A stretch of 23,546 bases of DNA from an uncultured Sutterella sp. (GCA_900552545.1 USAL01000018.1:1-23546); one strand, 5' to 3'; counted from the first letter of the stretch, positions 6,457 to 15,175 are shown. Program-made: numbers and translations. Notes: a model not told the origin generated them from the letters alone.

Positions 6457-8343
6457 ATGAACCGATATCCACTTTGGAAGTACATACTGATCGCAGTGGT
6501 GCTCATCATTGCCATCGTGTACACGCTTCCCAACTTCTACGGTGAGTCTCCTGCCGTGCAGGTGAGCTCGGCCAAGGCGACCGTCAAGGTTGACGAGTCG
6601 ATGATGACCAAGGTCGAGCAGGCGCTCAAGAACGCCAACCTCACGCCCAACGGCATCTTCTTTGAGCGCGGCGCGCAGCAAAACACCGTGCGCGTGCGCT
6701 TTGATCCGACGGCGGCCGAGCAGCAGCTCAAGGCCCAGACGGTGCTCGAGCAGGCGCTCAATCCCGACCGCACCGATCCGAGCTACATCGTCGCTCCCAA
6801 CCTCGTGCCCAATACGCCGAGTTGGCTTCTGAGCCTCAATGCGCTGCCGATGTACCTCGGTCTTGACCTGCGCGGCGGCGTGCACTTCCTGCTGCAGGTC
6901 GACATGCGCGCTGCCATCGAAAAGCGCGCCGAAGCCACGGCGGCTGATCTTCGCACCCAGCTGCGCGACCAGCGCATCCGCCACACCGGCATCAGCCGCG
7001 TGGGCAACACGGTCGAGATCCGCTTCTCCGACGCGCAGGAGCGCGCCCGCGCCAACGACCTGCTGCGTTCGACCCAGCCCGACCTGATTCTCACCGAGGC
7101 CGAAGCGGGCGGCGCCTACATGATCCGCGCCGAGCTTTCGCAGAAGGCGATCAAGAACGTGCAGGAGTACTCCCTCAAGCAGAACATCTCGACGCTGCAC
7201 AACCGCATCAACGAGCTCGGCGTTGCCGAGCCCGTGATCGCGCAGCAGGGCGCCGACCGCATCGTGGTCCAGCTGCCCGGCGTGCAGGATACGGCCAAGG
7301 CCAAGGACATCCTCGGCCGCACCGCCACGCTTGAAGTGCGCATGGTCGACGATTCGCCCGAGGCGCTCTCGCAGCTTGCGCAGGGCAACGTGCCCTTCGG
7401 CGACGAGCGCTATCTCGATCGCGCCGGCCGTCCGATCCTCGTCAAGCGCCGCGTGGTGCTCACCGGTGAAAACCTCAACGACGCGCAGCCCGGCTTCGAT
7501 TCCCAAACGCAGGAGCCCACCGTCAACCTGACGCTCGACAACCGCGGCGCGCGCATCTTCCGCGACGTGACCCGCGACAACGTCGGCAAGCGCATGGCGA
7601 TCATCCTGTTTGAAAAGGGCAAGGGCGAGGTCGTGACCGCTCCCGTGATCCGTCAGGAAATCGCGGGCGGCCGCGTGCAGATTTCCGGCCGCATGACGAC
7701 GATGGAGGCGACCGATACGGCGCTGCTGCTGCGCGCGGGCTCGCTTGCGGCTCCGATGGAAATCGTCGAGGAACGCCTGATCGGCCCGTCGCTTGGCGCC
7801 GACAACATCAGCGCGGGCTTTCGCTCGACCCTTTACGGCTTCTCGATCGTGGCGATCTTCATGGTGCTCTACTACCAGGTCTTCGGCGTCGTTTCGGCTC
7901 TTAGCCTGATCTGCAACGTCACCTGCCTGGTTGCGCTGCTTTCAATGCTGCAGGCTACGCTCACGCTGCCCGGCATTGCCGCTATTGCGTTGACGCTCGG
8001 CATGGCCGTCGACTCGAACGTGCTCATCAACGAGCGCGTGCGCGAGGAGCTGCGTGTCGGACGCACGCCGCAGCTGGCCATCAGCGAGTGCTACGGCATG
8101 GCCTTTGCCACGATTCTTGACTCGAACATCACGAGCTTGATCGCGGGTCTGGCGCTACTCATCTTTGGTTCCGGTCCGGTGCGCGGCTTTGCCGTGGTGC
8201 ACTGTCTGGGTATTCTCACCTCGATCTTTACGTCCGTGGTGGTTTCGCGTGCCATGATCAATCTGATCTACGGCCGCCGCAAGAAGCTTGCCCGCGTTCA
8301 CATCGGCCAGGTCTGGAAGCCTGATCCCGAGAAGGCGAAGTAG
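6457..8343 (+). CDS. secD: Protein translocase subunit SecD
   Basis: SecD works with SecF to pull exported proteins through the translocon using proton motive force. The 628 residues (E. coli 615) start with one membrane helix (about 8-27), followed by a large periplasmic domain. That domain includes the conserved GLDLRGGVHFLLQVD (about 135-149). The C-terminal bundle of five helices contains LGMAVDSNVLINERVREE, with Asp519 in the position of the conserved proton-path aspartate. I chose the ATG giving MNRYPLWKYI, with GGAG seven bases upstream, over a start 14 codons earlier, because it matches other SecD N-termini. secF follows 23 bp later with its own strong ribosome-binding site. Confidence 0.97.
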   Translation: MNRYPLWKYILIAVVLIIAIVYTLPNFYGESPAVQVSSAKATVKVDESMMTKVEQALKNANLTPNGIFFERGAQQNTVRVRFDPTAAEQQLKAQTVLEQALNPDRTDPSYIVAPNLVPNTPSWLLSLNALPMYLGLDLRGGVHFLLQVDMRAAIEKRAEATAADLRTQLRDQRIRHTGISRVGNTVEIRFSDAQERARANDLLRSTQPDLILTEAEAGGAYMIRAELSQKAIKNVQEYSLKQNISTLHNRINELGVAEPVIAQQGADRIVVQLPGVQDTAKAKDILGRTATLEVRMVDDSPEALSQLAQGNVPFGDERYLDRAGRPILVKRRVVLTGENLNDAQPGFDSQTQEPTVNLTLDNRGARIFRDVTRDNVGKRMAIILFEKGKGEVVTAPVIRQEIAGGRVQISGRMTTMEATDTALLLRAGSLAAPMEIVEERLIGPSLGADNISAGFRSTLYGFSIVAIFMVLYYQVFGVVSALSLICNVTCLVALLSMLQATLTLPGIAAIALTLGMAVDSNVLINERVREELRVGRTPQLAISECYGMAFATILDSNITSLIAGLALLIFGSGPVRGFAVVHCLGILTSIFTSVVVSRAMINLIYGRRKKLARVHIGQVWKPDPEKAK

Positions 8344-8366
8344 GACGGCGTAAGGAGGCAGAACAA

Positions 8367-9299
8367 ATGGAATTTTTCCGCATTCACAAGACGATTCCGT
8401 TTATGCGCTATTCGCATATCCTGAATCTCATCTCTTTCGTGTCCTTCGCCGTGGCCGTGTACTGGATTTTCTTCCACGGACTGGCGCTTTCCATCGAGTT
8501 CACGGGCGGCACGCAGGTTGTGGTTGAATATCCGCAGTCGGCGCCGACCGAGCAGATCCGCACGCAAATCAAGGACAAGATGGGCATTGAGGCCGCCGTG
8601 CAGAACTACGGCACGTCGCGCGACGTGATGATCCGTCTGCCGATGAAGGTCGGCGAGTCCTCGGGGCAGCAGGCAAACGAGCTTCTGGCCGTGCTGCAGC
8701 AGACCGAGCCCGGCGTGAAGCTGCTCAACAACGAGTTCGTGGGACCGCAGGTGGGCGAGGAGCTTGCAACCGACGGCGCCACCGCGCTCCTTCTCGTGGT
8801 CGTGGGCATCATGATCTACCTCGCCTTCCGCTTCGAGTGGAAGTTTGCCGTGGCTGCGATCATCGCCAACCTGCACGACGTGGTGATTGTGATCGGCATC
8901 TTCGCCCTGATGCAGTGGGAGTTCTCGCTTCCGGTGCTCGCGGCGGTGCTGGCCGTGCTGGGCTACTCGGTCAATGAGTCGGTGATTATTTTCGACCGCG
9001 TGCGCGAGCACTTCAGAAAGATGCGCCGCGCTTCGTCGATTGAAGTGGTCAACTCGGCCATTACGGCGACGATTTCAAGAACGGTGATCACGCACTCGTC
9101 GACGCTGGCGATGACGCTCACGATGTTCTTCTTCGGCGGTCCGGCGCTGCACCACTTTTCGCTTGCGCTCACGATCGGCATTCTGCTCGGCGTCTACTCG
9201 TCGGTGTTCGTGGCCGCAGCCATCGCCCTGTACCTCGGCGTCAAGCGCGAGGACTTCGTCAAGCCGATGAAAAAGGACGTGCAGGAGATGGTGCCCTAG
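8367..9299 (+). CDS. secF: Protein translocase subunit SecF
   Basis: This is the partner of SecD. The 310 residues (E. coli 323) show the first membrane helix at about 16-38, the SecF motif ALSIEFTGGTQVVVEYP just after it, a short periplasmic domain and a C-terminal bundle of five helices. The bundle holds GYSVNESVIIFDRVRE, the counterpart of the SecD proton-path segment. TAAGGAGG lies at the ideal distance upstream of the ATG. The gene ends the export cluster and is followed by two strong hairpins before the convergent gene on the other strand. Confidence 0.97.
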   Translation: MEFFRIHKTIPFMRYSHILNLISFVSFAVAVYWIFFHGLALSIEFTGGTQVVVEYPQSAPTEQIRTQIKDKMGIEAAVQNYGTSRDVMIRLPMKVGESSGQQANELLAVLQQTEPGVKLLNNEFVGPQVGEELATDGATALLLVVVGIMIYLAFRFEWKFAVAAIIANLHDVVIVIGIFALMQWEFSLPVLAAVLAVLGYSVNESVIIFDRVREHFRKMRRASSIEVVNSAITATISRTVITHSSTLAMTLTMFFFGGPALHHFSLALTIGILLGVYSSVFVAAAIALYLGVKREDFVKPMKKDVQEMVP

Positions 9300-9314
9300 C
9301 GCGATCCCGATGAC

Positions 9315-9349
9315 CAGTCTCTCAAGATGCCCGGGGCATCTTGAGACTG
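9315..9349. repeat. Near-perfect inverted repeat after secF
   Basis: TCTCAAGATGCC pairs with GGCATCTTGAGA around a 3-base loop (9320-9346), with outer CAGT/ACTG able to pair past a small bulge. There is no T-run on either side, so it is not a classic terminator. It may protect the 3' end of the sec transcript or add to the terminator that follows. Confidence 0.5.
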
Positions 9350-9361
9350 CGCTCATACACG

Positions 9362-9405
9362 AAGCCCCTCGTCGGATGAACTCTCGGCGAGGGGCTTAAA
9401 TTTTT
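9362..9405. terminator. Intrinsic terminator between secF and the convergent GTPase gene
   Basis: AAGCCCCTCG pairs with CGAGGGGCTT (10 bp) around a 16-base loop, followed by AAATTTTT. It terminates secDF and, given its position 31 bp from the end of the opposite-strand gene, may serve both directions. Confidence 0.75.
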
Positions 9406-9435
9406 AAGCGTTTTGTATCTTTGAACCGGGCGGCG

Positions 9436-10854
9436 TCAGAACTTCGCCTCCGGATAGAGCTTGAGAAGAACGGCGCGTACGACCTCATCAAACCGTGCTG
9501 AGAGATCCTTGGCCTCAAGCTTCATGGGCTCGAGTACTTCCTCGATCGTCGGGCGCCAGAATGGCGGATATTCGCTCTCGACCCAGTTGCCGCGGCCGCG
9601 CCCGAAGTGCGCAATCGCAAGATAAAGAAGCACGGCCTCGATGAAGAAGTTCTTGAGCGCCGCCTCAGACCAGGTGACGGTGGTGCCGGAGGCCCCCTTC
9701 TGATGGTTGTAGGCGATCGCTAGCCCTGCGCCACCGAGGGCGCCCACGACGGTGCCGATCAGCGTTCCCAGCCCGAGCGTGAGGCCGCCTGAGGCAAGAT
9801 CCGTTGCAAGCCCGCCTGCGGCGCCGGTGCCGATGGCGCCCGCGACGGCCGCGTGACGCGGATCCACGGGATTGGTGACCTGCCAGTCGGACTGCATGCG
9901 CTGCAGGATTTCCTTGCGGATGCCCTTGCCCTTGAGGCCGTTGACGACAATGAGCCGGTCGGTGAGGGCGCAGAAGTCGTCGGTGGCGCGAGCCGAGAGC
10001 GCGGTTTGCGCGGCTTCGGCCGGGTCGTGAATGTTTTCGTTTTTCGTCAGCCCCAGGCGCTTCCCGAGGAACTTGATCTGATCGATCATCTTGGGCGTGG
10101 GGGCGACTTCGCGCTCGCCCGCGAGCTTGTTGAGGTAGTTCTTGAGCGCTTCAATGCTTGAGGCGTAGGCCGAGCGGCGCTGCCGCGACCAGCTCTGGCG
10201 CACGGATTCAAAGGCGGCGTCAAGATCGGTCCGAAGCGCCTTGGCGATTTCGTCAAAGAGCATGAATTCCTGCACCCAGCAGCGCGCGAAGGCGTCCATC
10301 GAGAGCACGCCGCTCACAATCGGGTACTCCTTCATCGCCTTGGCCCAGCGCTCGACTTCGCCCAGCTCGGCCGCATGCGGCCGTGGCTGTCCGATTTGGT
10401 TCAAAAGCACGATGACGGGCTTGCCGATCCACTCGAGGATGTGCATTTCGGCGCGCACGTAGGGCGCGGTTTCGGGAAGCTCGGTGGCGTTGACGAGGTA
10501 CAAGACGACGCTGGAGACGTCCTTGACGTGCTTCAAGGCCCGCTGGTTGAGCCACTGGGTCTTGTTGGCCATTCGGTCCCAGACTTCCGAGAGAAACCAC
10601 CCGACGGGATTGGAGCGGCCGGCAAGGCGCTTGGCAAGCGCCACCGAATTGCCGAATCCGGGCGTATCCCAGAGAATGAGTTCGGCGCCCTCCGGCGAGC
10701 GTGCGAGCACGTAGTCGTCGGTGGTTTCCGTGACGTGAGCGCGGTCGGCGACTTCGCCGATGTCGCGCGACAGAAGCGTGCGGGCAAGCGTCGTTTTGCC
10801 GATGTTGGTATGGCTGACCAGGCTCAGATGAATGCGCAGGGGATCAATCGACAT
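9436..10854 (-). CDS. GTPase with DUF3482-type C-terminal region
   Basis: This 472-residue P-loop GTPase has a degenerate nucleotide site: SHTNIGKTT (residues 14-22) as G1, WDTPG (62-66) as G3 and LNQIG (151-155) where NKxD is usual. Residues 337-381 form a glycine/alanine-rich stretch (AVAGAIGTGAAGG...) that looks like a glycine zipper able to enter a membrane. A C-terminal helical region follows. I recognise the layout as the GTPase/DUF3482 family of beta- and gammaproteobacteria, which is usually found beside a DUF2868 gene, as here. Its biological role is not established. The ATG overlaps the TGA of the upstream gene (TGATG), so the two are translationally coupled. A GTG one codon earlier is an alternative start. 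Confidence 0.85.
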   Translation of the reverse strand: MSIDPLRIHLSLVSHTNIGKTTLARTLLSRDIGEVADRAHVTETTDDYVLARSPEGAELILWDTPGFGNSVALAKRLAGRSNPVGWFLSEVWDRMANKTQWLNQRALKHVKDVSSVVLYLVNATELPETAPYVRAEMHILEWIGKPVIVLLNQIGQPRPHAAELGEVERWAKAMKEYPIVSGVLSMDAFARCWVQEFMLFDEIAKALRTDLDAAFESVRQSWSRQRRSAYASSIEALKNYLNKLAGEREVAPTPKMIDQIKFLGKRLGLTKNENIHDPAEAAQTALSARATDDFCALTDRLIVVNGLKGKGIRKEILQRMQSDWQVTNPVDPRHAAVAGAIGTGAAGGLATDLASGGLTLGLGTLIGTVVGALGGAGLAIAYNHQKGASGTTVTWSEAALKNFFIEAVLLYLAIAHFGRGRGNWVESEYPPFWRPTIEEVLEPMKLEAKDLSARFDEVVRAVLLKLYPEAKF

Positions 10855-12680
10855 CACTGGGTGTCCTTGGTGTCAGAAGGCGCCGCAGCCTTTCTGGCGG
10901 CGGAGCTTTCAGAGGTGAGAGCCGCGCTCATGGCGTTGTCGCGACGCTCGTTGTGTTCGTTTTGTTTGGTTTCGTTCGTGGTCGGCTCAAGCACTTTCGG
11001 CTCGGCCGGCTGCACATCCTCGTTGCGAGCCGTCGAAGAGTCATCCGCCGCAGGCGGATTCGTGCGCGGGGGTTCTGCCGCAGGAAGCGCAATCACGGCT
11101 TCGGCAGGCTCGGCGCGCACCCGCTCCGGAATCTTCACCGGAACCCGGGTTGCCGTTGCCGGGCCGTCGGCCGCAAGCGAGGCCGTCTGCGCGGCCGCCC
11201 AGCCGCGCAGCTTCTTGATTGCGGCAAGCTGCTCGTCGGCGCCGGGCTTGAGGACAAAAAGCGTCAGGCCGCGGCTTTGGGCAAAGGCGCTCCAAAGGTC
11301 GCCTCGCTCCTTGATGCGGGAGGAAAGCCCGCGGAAGTGTTCGGAGAATTCCGTCAGATCGAGCAGCCCCGCAAAAACGGTGCCGGGCGTCATGTCGCAG
11401 GCCGCTCGGAGCTTTTCGATCACAAGACCGTGCGTGTCGACTTCGGGCGTCTGCACGGCATCAAGCCAGAGCGCCACAACGGTTCGACGTTCTCCGCCGT
11501 TGATGGCGGCAACGGCCGCCTCCGGGTCGTCAAAGTCCATTGCGACGACGTCCGAATCGGCTTCCTGCCCCCAGTAGCGGCGCACGCGCGTGACCGTCTG
11601 CTCGCGCTGCGCCCGCTCGATCGTCGAGGTGACGATGATGAGGCGCCCGAGCGCCGCATCCTCGGCGCACTGCACGAGGACGTCGGCAAAGTACGGATCA
11701 TCGAGATCGATCAACACGTGGTTGTGAAAGCGCCGGATGCGCCAGGTGTCAAAGAGTACGAGCACCAGGCGCGGCAGCACGACCACAAGCACCATGAAGA
11801 GCATCATGCGGATGAGCCAGGGAGCGGCCGAGGGCGCCTCCTTGAGGTACGGGAGGTTGTCCGCGCGCATGGCGACGACGGCGTCAAGATCGGGCATCGC
11901 GGGCAGCCCGCCGATGCTCGGAATGATGCCGTAGGTGTAGTCAAGGAAATTCTTGACGGCGGCGGGGCTGTCGGCAAGCCATGTGCTCTCCCAGCCCGCC
12001 CAGTACGAGGTGCCGAAGCCCCGGATCAAGAGACTCGTGATGAGGCCCAAGGCAAAGGCAATGGCCGCAAAGTGCAGCACACGCGCTACGTGAACCCGCA
12101 CGAGCGGCGCGGCAAGCGTGCTCCAGCGGGCGTAGAAGGCCGATTTGAAGCCCTTTTTAAAGCTTAGCGTCGAGAACGCGGCCTTTTCCACGAAGGCGTT
12201 CAGAACCGAGCGCAGCGGCAGTCCGAAGCGGTTGCGATGGTTGCCGAGAATGCCGAGCGCACACAGAAACAGCACGCAGTAAACGAGAAGATTCCAGACG
12301 ATGACGGTCCAGAACGGGGGCGAGAGGAGGTTGACGAGGTGCTCGGGACTTGCGATGCGGTCTGAGAGCGCCCCGATGATGTAGGCCCCGAGAATGAAGA
12401 GGGGCGCAAGAAATAGCGGCAGCCTCGCCTTGGTGCCGACCGAGGTCGGGACGCCGCGTTCGGCTGCGGCGGCAAGCACGAGCCGCGCCCGCTCGGAGAG
12501 GACGCGGGCGGCGCCTGCATCTTCTCCCAATGCGTGCGCGGCGCGCAGGCTCGCGCTTTCGGCGTCGGCCGCCGTCCACTTGACGGATTTGTCGCCCGAT
12601 TGCTCAACGGCGCGGGCAAGCTCGATGAGCTTGGCCTGCTGCAGGTTCACGCAGATGGTCGATTTCTTCTTGCGTCCCAT
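10854..12680 (-). CDS. DUF2868-type membrane protein
   Basis: This 608-residue protein has about four membrane helices (roughly residues 87-106, 123-146, 201-220 and 288-310). They are followed by a cytoplasmic domain with Rossmann-like beta strands (VLIDLDDPYFADVLVQ, RLIIVTSTIERAQ, RTVVALWLDAVQTPEV). An alanine/proline/glutamate-rich, probably disordered tail runs from about 505 to the end. I recognise it as the partner family (DUF2868) of the GTPase downstream. The pair probably forms a membrane complex, but its function is not known to me. I chose the ATG giving MGRKKKSTIC. A TTG eight codons upstream also fits the frame, and neither start has a strong ribosome-binding site. Confidence 0.8.
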   Translation of the reverse strand: MGRKKKSTICVNLQQAKLIELARAVEQSGDKSVKWTAADAESASLRAAHALGEDAGAARVLSERARLVLAAAAERGVPTSVGTKARLPLFLAPLFILGAYIIGALSDRIASPEHLVNLLSPPFWTVIVWNLLVYCVLFLCALGILGNHRNRFGLPLRSVLNAFVEKAAFSTLSFKKGFKSAFYARWSTLAAPLVRVHVARVLHFAAIAFALGLITSLLIRGFGTSYWAGWESTWLADSPAAVKNFLDYTYGIIPSIGGLPAMPDLDAVVAMRADNLPYLKEAPSAAPWLIRMMLFMVLVVVLPRLVLVLFDTWRIRRFHNHVLIDLDDPYFADVLVQCAEDAALGRLIIVTSTIERAQREQTVTRVRRYWGQEADSDVVAMDFDDPEAAVAAINGGERRTVVALWLDAVQTPEVDTHGLVIEKLRAACDMTPGTVFAGLLDLTEFSEHFRGLSSRIKERGDLWSAFAQSRGLTLFVLKPGADEQLAAIKKLRGWAAAQTASLAADGPATATRVPVKIPERVRAEPAEAVIALPAAEPPRTNPPAADDSSTARNEDVQPAEPKVLEPTTNETKQNEHNERRDNAMSAALTSESSAARKAAAPSDTKDTQ

Positions 12681-12761
12681 GGTCTTTGCGAAAGTTGCGT
12701 TCAAGAAGCAATTCTAGGAGATTTGCCGCAACGGCCCGAGAAGCGTAAGGTGCGCGGCACG

Positions 12762-13418
12762 TCAATTTCCGCGGCCGACCGCGCGGCGGGCGTCTGCAAC
12801 GGCCTGCGCAAGCGCCTGCGCCGCGCGCCCGGGATCGGGCTGCCCGCAGATGGCCGAGACGACGGCAAGCCCGTCGGCGCCCGCCGCAATCAGAGGCTGC
12901 GCGAGGTTTGCCTTGACGCTTCCGATGGCAACGACCGGGCAGGGCTTGCGGGCGGCAAGCGCGGCAAAGCCCTCGATGCCGAGCGCCGCCGCGGCGTCGG
13001 TCTTTGTTGCGGTCGAAAAGATGGGCCCGATGCCGAGATGGTCGACAAGCGAGGTGTCGACATCAGCAAGCTCCTGCGCGCTGGAAACCGAAAGTCCCAG
13101 AAGCCGCCCGGCGCCGATGATGGCTCGCGCATCGGTGGGCGCGAGATCCTATTGCCCGACATGCAGTCCGTCGGCGTCGCAGGCGAGGCAAACGTCGGCA
13201 TGGTCGTTGATGATGAGCGGCACTCCGAGCGGCGCGAGTACTTTCTTGAGCGCACGGCCGCATTCGACAAGGGCGCGCTTTTTCCAGTTCGGTGCACGCA
13301 GCTGCACGATGGTGGCGCCGTTTTGCGCCGCGGCAAGCGCCGTCTGCACCATGCCGCGGGCGCCCCCGCACATGTCGGGATCAAGAACCAGATAAACGGA
13401 AAGATCAGCCGTGCGCAT
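12762..13418 (-). pseudogene. thiE: Thiamine-phosphate synthase, interrupted by an in-frame TAG
   Basis: ThiE joins hydroxymethylpyrimidine pyrophosphate and thiazole phosphate to make thiamine phosphate. The frame starts with MRTADLSVYLVLDPDMC, an AAGGA site nine bases upstream and a TGATG overlap with the thiM stop. It reads VQLRAPNWKKR, LIINDHADVCLACDADGLHVGQ and then TAG at 13151-13149 (codon 90). The same frame continues with DLAPTDARAIIGAGRLLGLS, IGPIFSTATKT and GADGLAVVSAI to a TGA at 12764-12762, for about 218 codons, the normal ThiE length. The TAG replaces the variable residue of the GQxD motif. There is no frameshift, and every downstream motif is preserved. TAG is an ordinary stop elsewhere in the window (argC, secD and secF end in it). 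A recent nonsense mutation or sequence error is most likely. Confidence 0.85.
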
Positions 13419-14215
13419 CAATAGAAGTCCTTGGCCTGAATGAGATGCAGGGCGTCGATGTAGGCCACCTTGAAGCTGCCCGGGCCGCTTGCAACGCCCG
13501 CGGCCTGCTGTGCGGCGAGCTTGGCAAGCGCACAGGCCGAGGCAACGGCCTGCAGGGGGTGCTCGGTCTGCGCAAGATAGGCTGCAACCATCGAGGAAAG
13601 AGAGCAGCCCGTGCCCACCACCATCGTGCTCTTCGGGGAGCCGCCCTTGACCGACAGAATGTCGTAGCCGTCGGTGACGTAGTCGACCACGCCCGTGACG
13701 CAGACGATGGCGCCCGTCTTGCGCGCAAGCCCGATGGCGGCCTCGATGGCCGTCTCGCTTGCATCGGTGCTGTCGACGCCCTTGCCGCCGCTGCCGACGC
13801 CCGCCAAGGCGCGGATTTCGGAGGCGTTGCCGCGGATGGCGGTGGGCTTGAGGGCGACGAGTCCGTTGATCTGCTTGTCGCGCCAGGCGAGAACGCCCGC
13901 GGCCACAGGATCGAGAACCCAGGGAACGTGATGGGCGTTGGCGGAGTGCGCGGCCAGATGCATGGCCGTCAGCGTGTCCTGACGCGGGGTGCCGACGTTG
14001 ATCGAGACGGCCGAGGCGAGCGCCGCAAAATGCGAGGCTTCCTCGGGCGCAACGACCATGGCGGGCGAGGCGCCGAGCGCAAGAAGCACGTTGGCGGTGA
14101 TCTCCTGCACGACATCGTTGGTGATGCAATGAACGAGGGGCGCGACCTGGCGCACGGGGAAAAGGTGCGCGGCGGCGGTTTCGGGATCAAGCGGAGTAAT
14201 GGTGTAGTTGGACAT
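13418..14215 (-). CDS. thiM: Hydroxyethylthiazole kinase
   Basis: ThiM phosphorylates 4-methyl-5-(2-hydroxyethyl)thiazole, a salvage step feeding ThiE. The 265 residues (E. coli 262) include PLVHCITNDVVQEITANVLLALGASPAM near the N-terminus (quoted in part: residues 27-53), WVLDPVAAG (99-107), LKPTAIRGNASEI (122-134) and the anion-hole motif GTGCSLSS with Cys204. I chose the ATG giving MSNYTITPLD because it fits the family length. The open frame reaches 27 codons further upstream without family-like sequence. The stop overlaps the thiE ATG. Upstream lies the EVE-domain gene on the same strand. I see no TPP riboswitch in the 92-bp gap. Confidence 0.95.
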   Translation of the reverse strand: MSNYTITPLDPETAAAHLFPVRQVAPLVHCITNDVVQEITANVLLALGASPAMVVAPEEASHFAALASAVSINVGTPRQDTLTAMHLAAHSANAHHVPWVLDPVAAGVLAWRDKQINGLVALKPTAIRGNASEIRALAGVGSGGKGVDSTDASETAIEAAIGLARKTGAIVCVTGVVDYVTDGYDILSVKGGSPKSTMVVGTGCSLSSMVAAYLAQTEHPLQAVASACALAKLAAQQAAGVASGPGSFKVAYIDALHLIQAKDFY

Positions 14216-14307
14216 GTCTGAAGGCGAAAAACGGATTTGGTATCGATGCAGGCGCCCTTTGGCTTCTTTCTGGTCCCCTTTGGCGCCGGGGCTCACGAAA
14301 AAGGAAC

Positions 14308-14802
14308 TTAGCCGCGGCGGGCGAGCACGTCGCAGACGAAGCGAAACTGCGCTTCGGTGACGGGCGTGATCGAGAGCCGGTTGCCGCGGGCAAGCACGCG
14401 CATGTCGGCGGTTTCGGGGTGGCTTCTGAGGTCGGAGAGCGTAATGAGCGGCGTCGGGCGCAGGGCCTCGACGTCGACGGCAAGCCAGCGGGGATTCTCG
14501 GCCGTGCTCTTGGCGTCGAAGTATTCGCTCGAGGGATCAAACTGCAGCCGGTCGGGATAGGCCTCGGAGGCGATTCGGGCAATGCCCACGATGCCCGGCA
14601 TCGGACAGCTCGAGTGGTAAAAAAGGACGCCGTCGCCCGGCTTCATTTCGTCGCGCATGAAGTTGCGCGCCTGATAGTTGCGGATGCCGAACCAGTCGAC
14701 GGTGTGGTTCGGATTGTTGTAGACGCTCTCAAAACTGCACTCGGAAGGTTCCGTCTTCATGAGCCAGTATTTGCGGGGAAGGGTCGTGTCGGAAGCAGTC
14801 AT
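14308..14802 (-). CDS. EVE-domain protein
   Basis: This 164-residue single-domain protein is of the EVE (PUA/YTH-like) fold. It has the family start YWLMKTEPSECSFESV, then TVDWFGIRNYQARNFMRDEM, GDGVLFYHSSCPMPGIVGIA and ENPRWLAVDVEAL, an order typical of bacterial EVE proteins and of human THYN1. EVE domains are thought to read modified bases in nucleic acids. The role of the stand-alone bacterial protein is not settled. In many betaproteobacteria such a gene lies just after zapA and the 6S RNA gene, as here. The start has only a weak ribosome-binding site. An internal ATG at the MKTEPS segment is a less likely alternative. Confidence 0.9.
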   Translation of the reverse strand: MTASDTTLPRKYWLMKTEPSECSFESVYNNPNHTVDWFGIRNYQARNFMRDEMKPGDGVLFYHSSCPMPGIVGIARIASEAYPDRLQFDPSSEYFDAKSTAENPRWLAVDVEALRPTPLITLSDLRSHPETADMRVLARGNRLSITPVTEAQFRFVCDVLARRG

Positions 14803-14993
14803 GGACGCGGTCTCGGTTGTCGATCGTCGGCAGCAGGAGCTTGCACGGGGTGCAGAGAAGCCTGCCCGAGAGCCCGGAACGAAGCGCCTTGAGCAAAAGA
14901 TGCGCCTGACGGCTCATCGCTGCGGCAGGTCTTTGAAGGACATGCGGCGGACGGGGAGATTCCTGCACTCGGGGCTGTTGCAGGCAAAGAAAA

Positions 14994-15169
14994 TCCCTGC
15001 GTGTTTCTGGCTACGTTGCCTAGACCGAAAGTCCAGGGTGGTCGCGACTGGAGCGGAAATCGGATCGGGCAAACGCGTGCCCGATGCACTATCGGCTCTC
15101 AAGCTGAGCGACCTTGCACGAAGTGCATAGGTTAGGAACATTGGAGCCATGATTGAAACATCACAGGGT
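14994..15169 (-). ncRNA. ssrS: 6S RNA
   Basis: 6S RNA binds sigma-70 RNA polymerase and represses many promoters in stationary phase. I infer it here from three things. It lies directly downstream of zapA on the same strand, the classic proteobacterial position. A perfect TATAAT lies just upstream at 15181-15176. The candidate folds as a long rod: its 5' end (CCCTGTGATGTTT) pairs with its 3' end (AAACACGCAGGG), giving 12 bp with one bulged A, and GGCT/AGCC follows inside. At the centre is a hairpin ATCGGGCA/TGCCCGAT (15064-15085), where the terminal arm of 6S belongs. Side hairpins lie at 15115-15127 and around 15023-15041. The 176-nt length fits the family. The ends are approximate. Confidence 0.75.
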
Positions 15170-15175
15170 GAAGCC

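Noticed and set aside
5860..7506. 548-codon open frame antisense to yajC and secD
   Set aside because: It runs across two real genes and the gap between them, with low-complexity His/Arg/Ala-rich sequence typical of antisense of GC-rich genes.
12762..13418. Reassigned TAG codon in this genome
   Set aside because: argC, secD and secF all end in TAG at exactly the expected family C-termini, so TAG is a working stop here.
14216..14307. TPP riboswitch upstream of thiM
   Set aside because: The region lacks the conserved CTGAGA and ACC...GAACCTGA-type elements. The gap is short and contains only a 9-base direct repeat (CCCTTTGGC).
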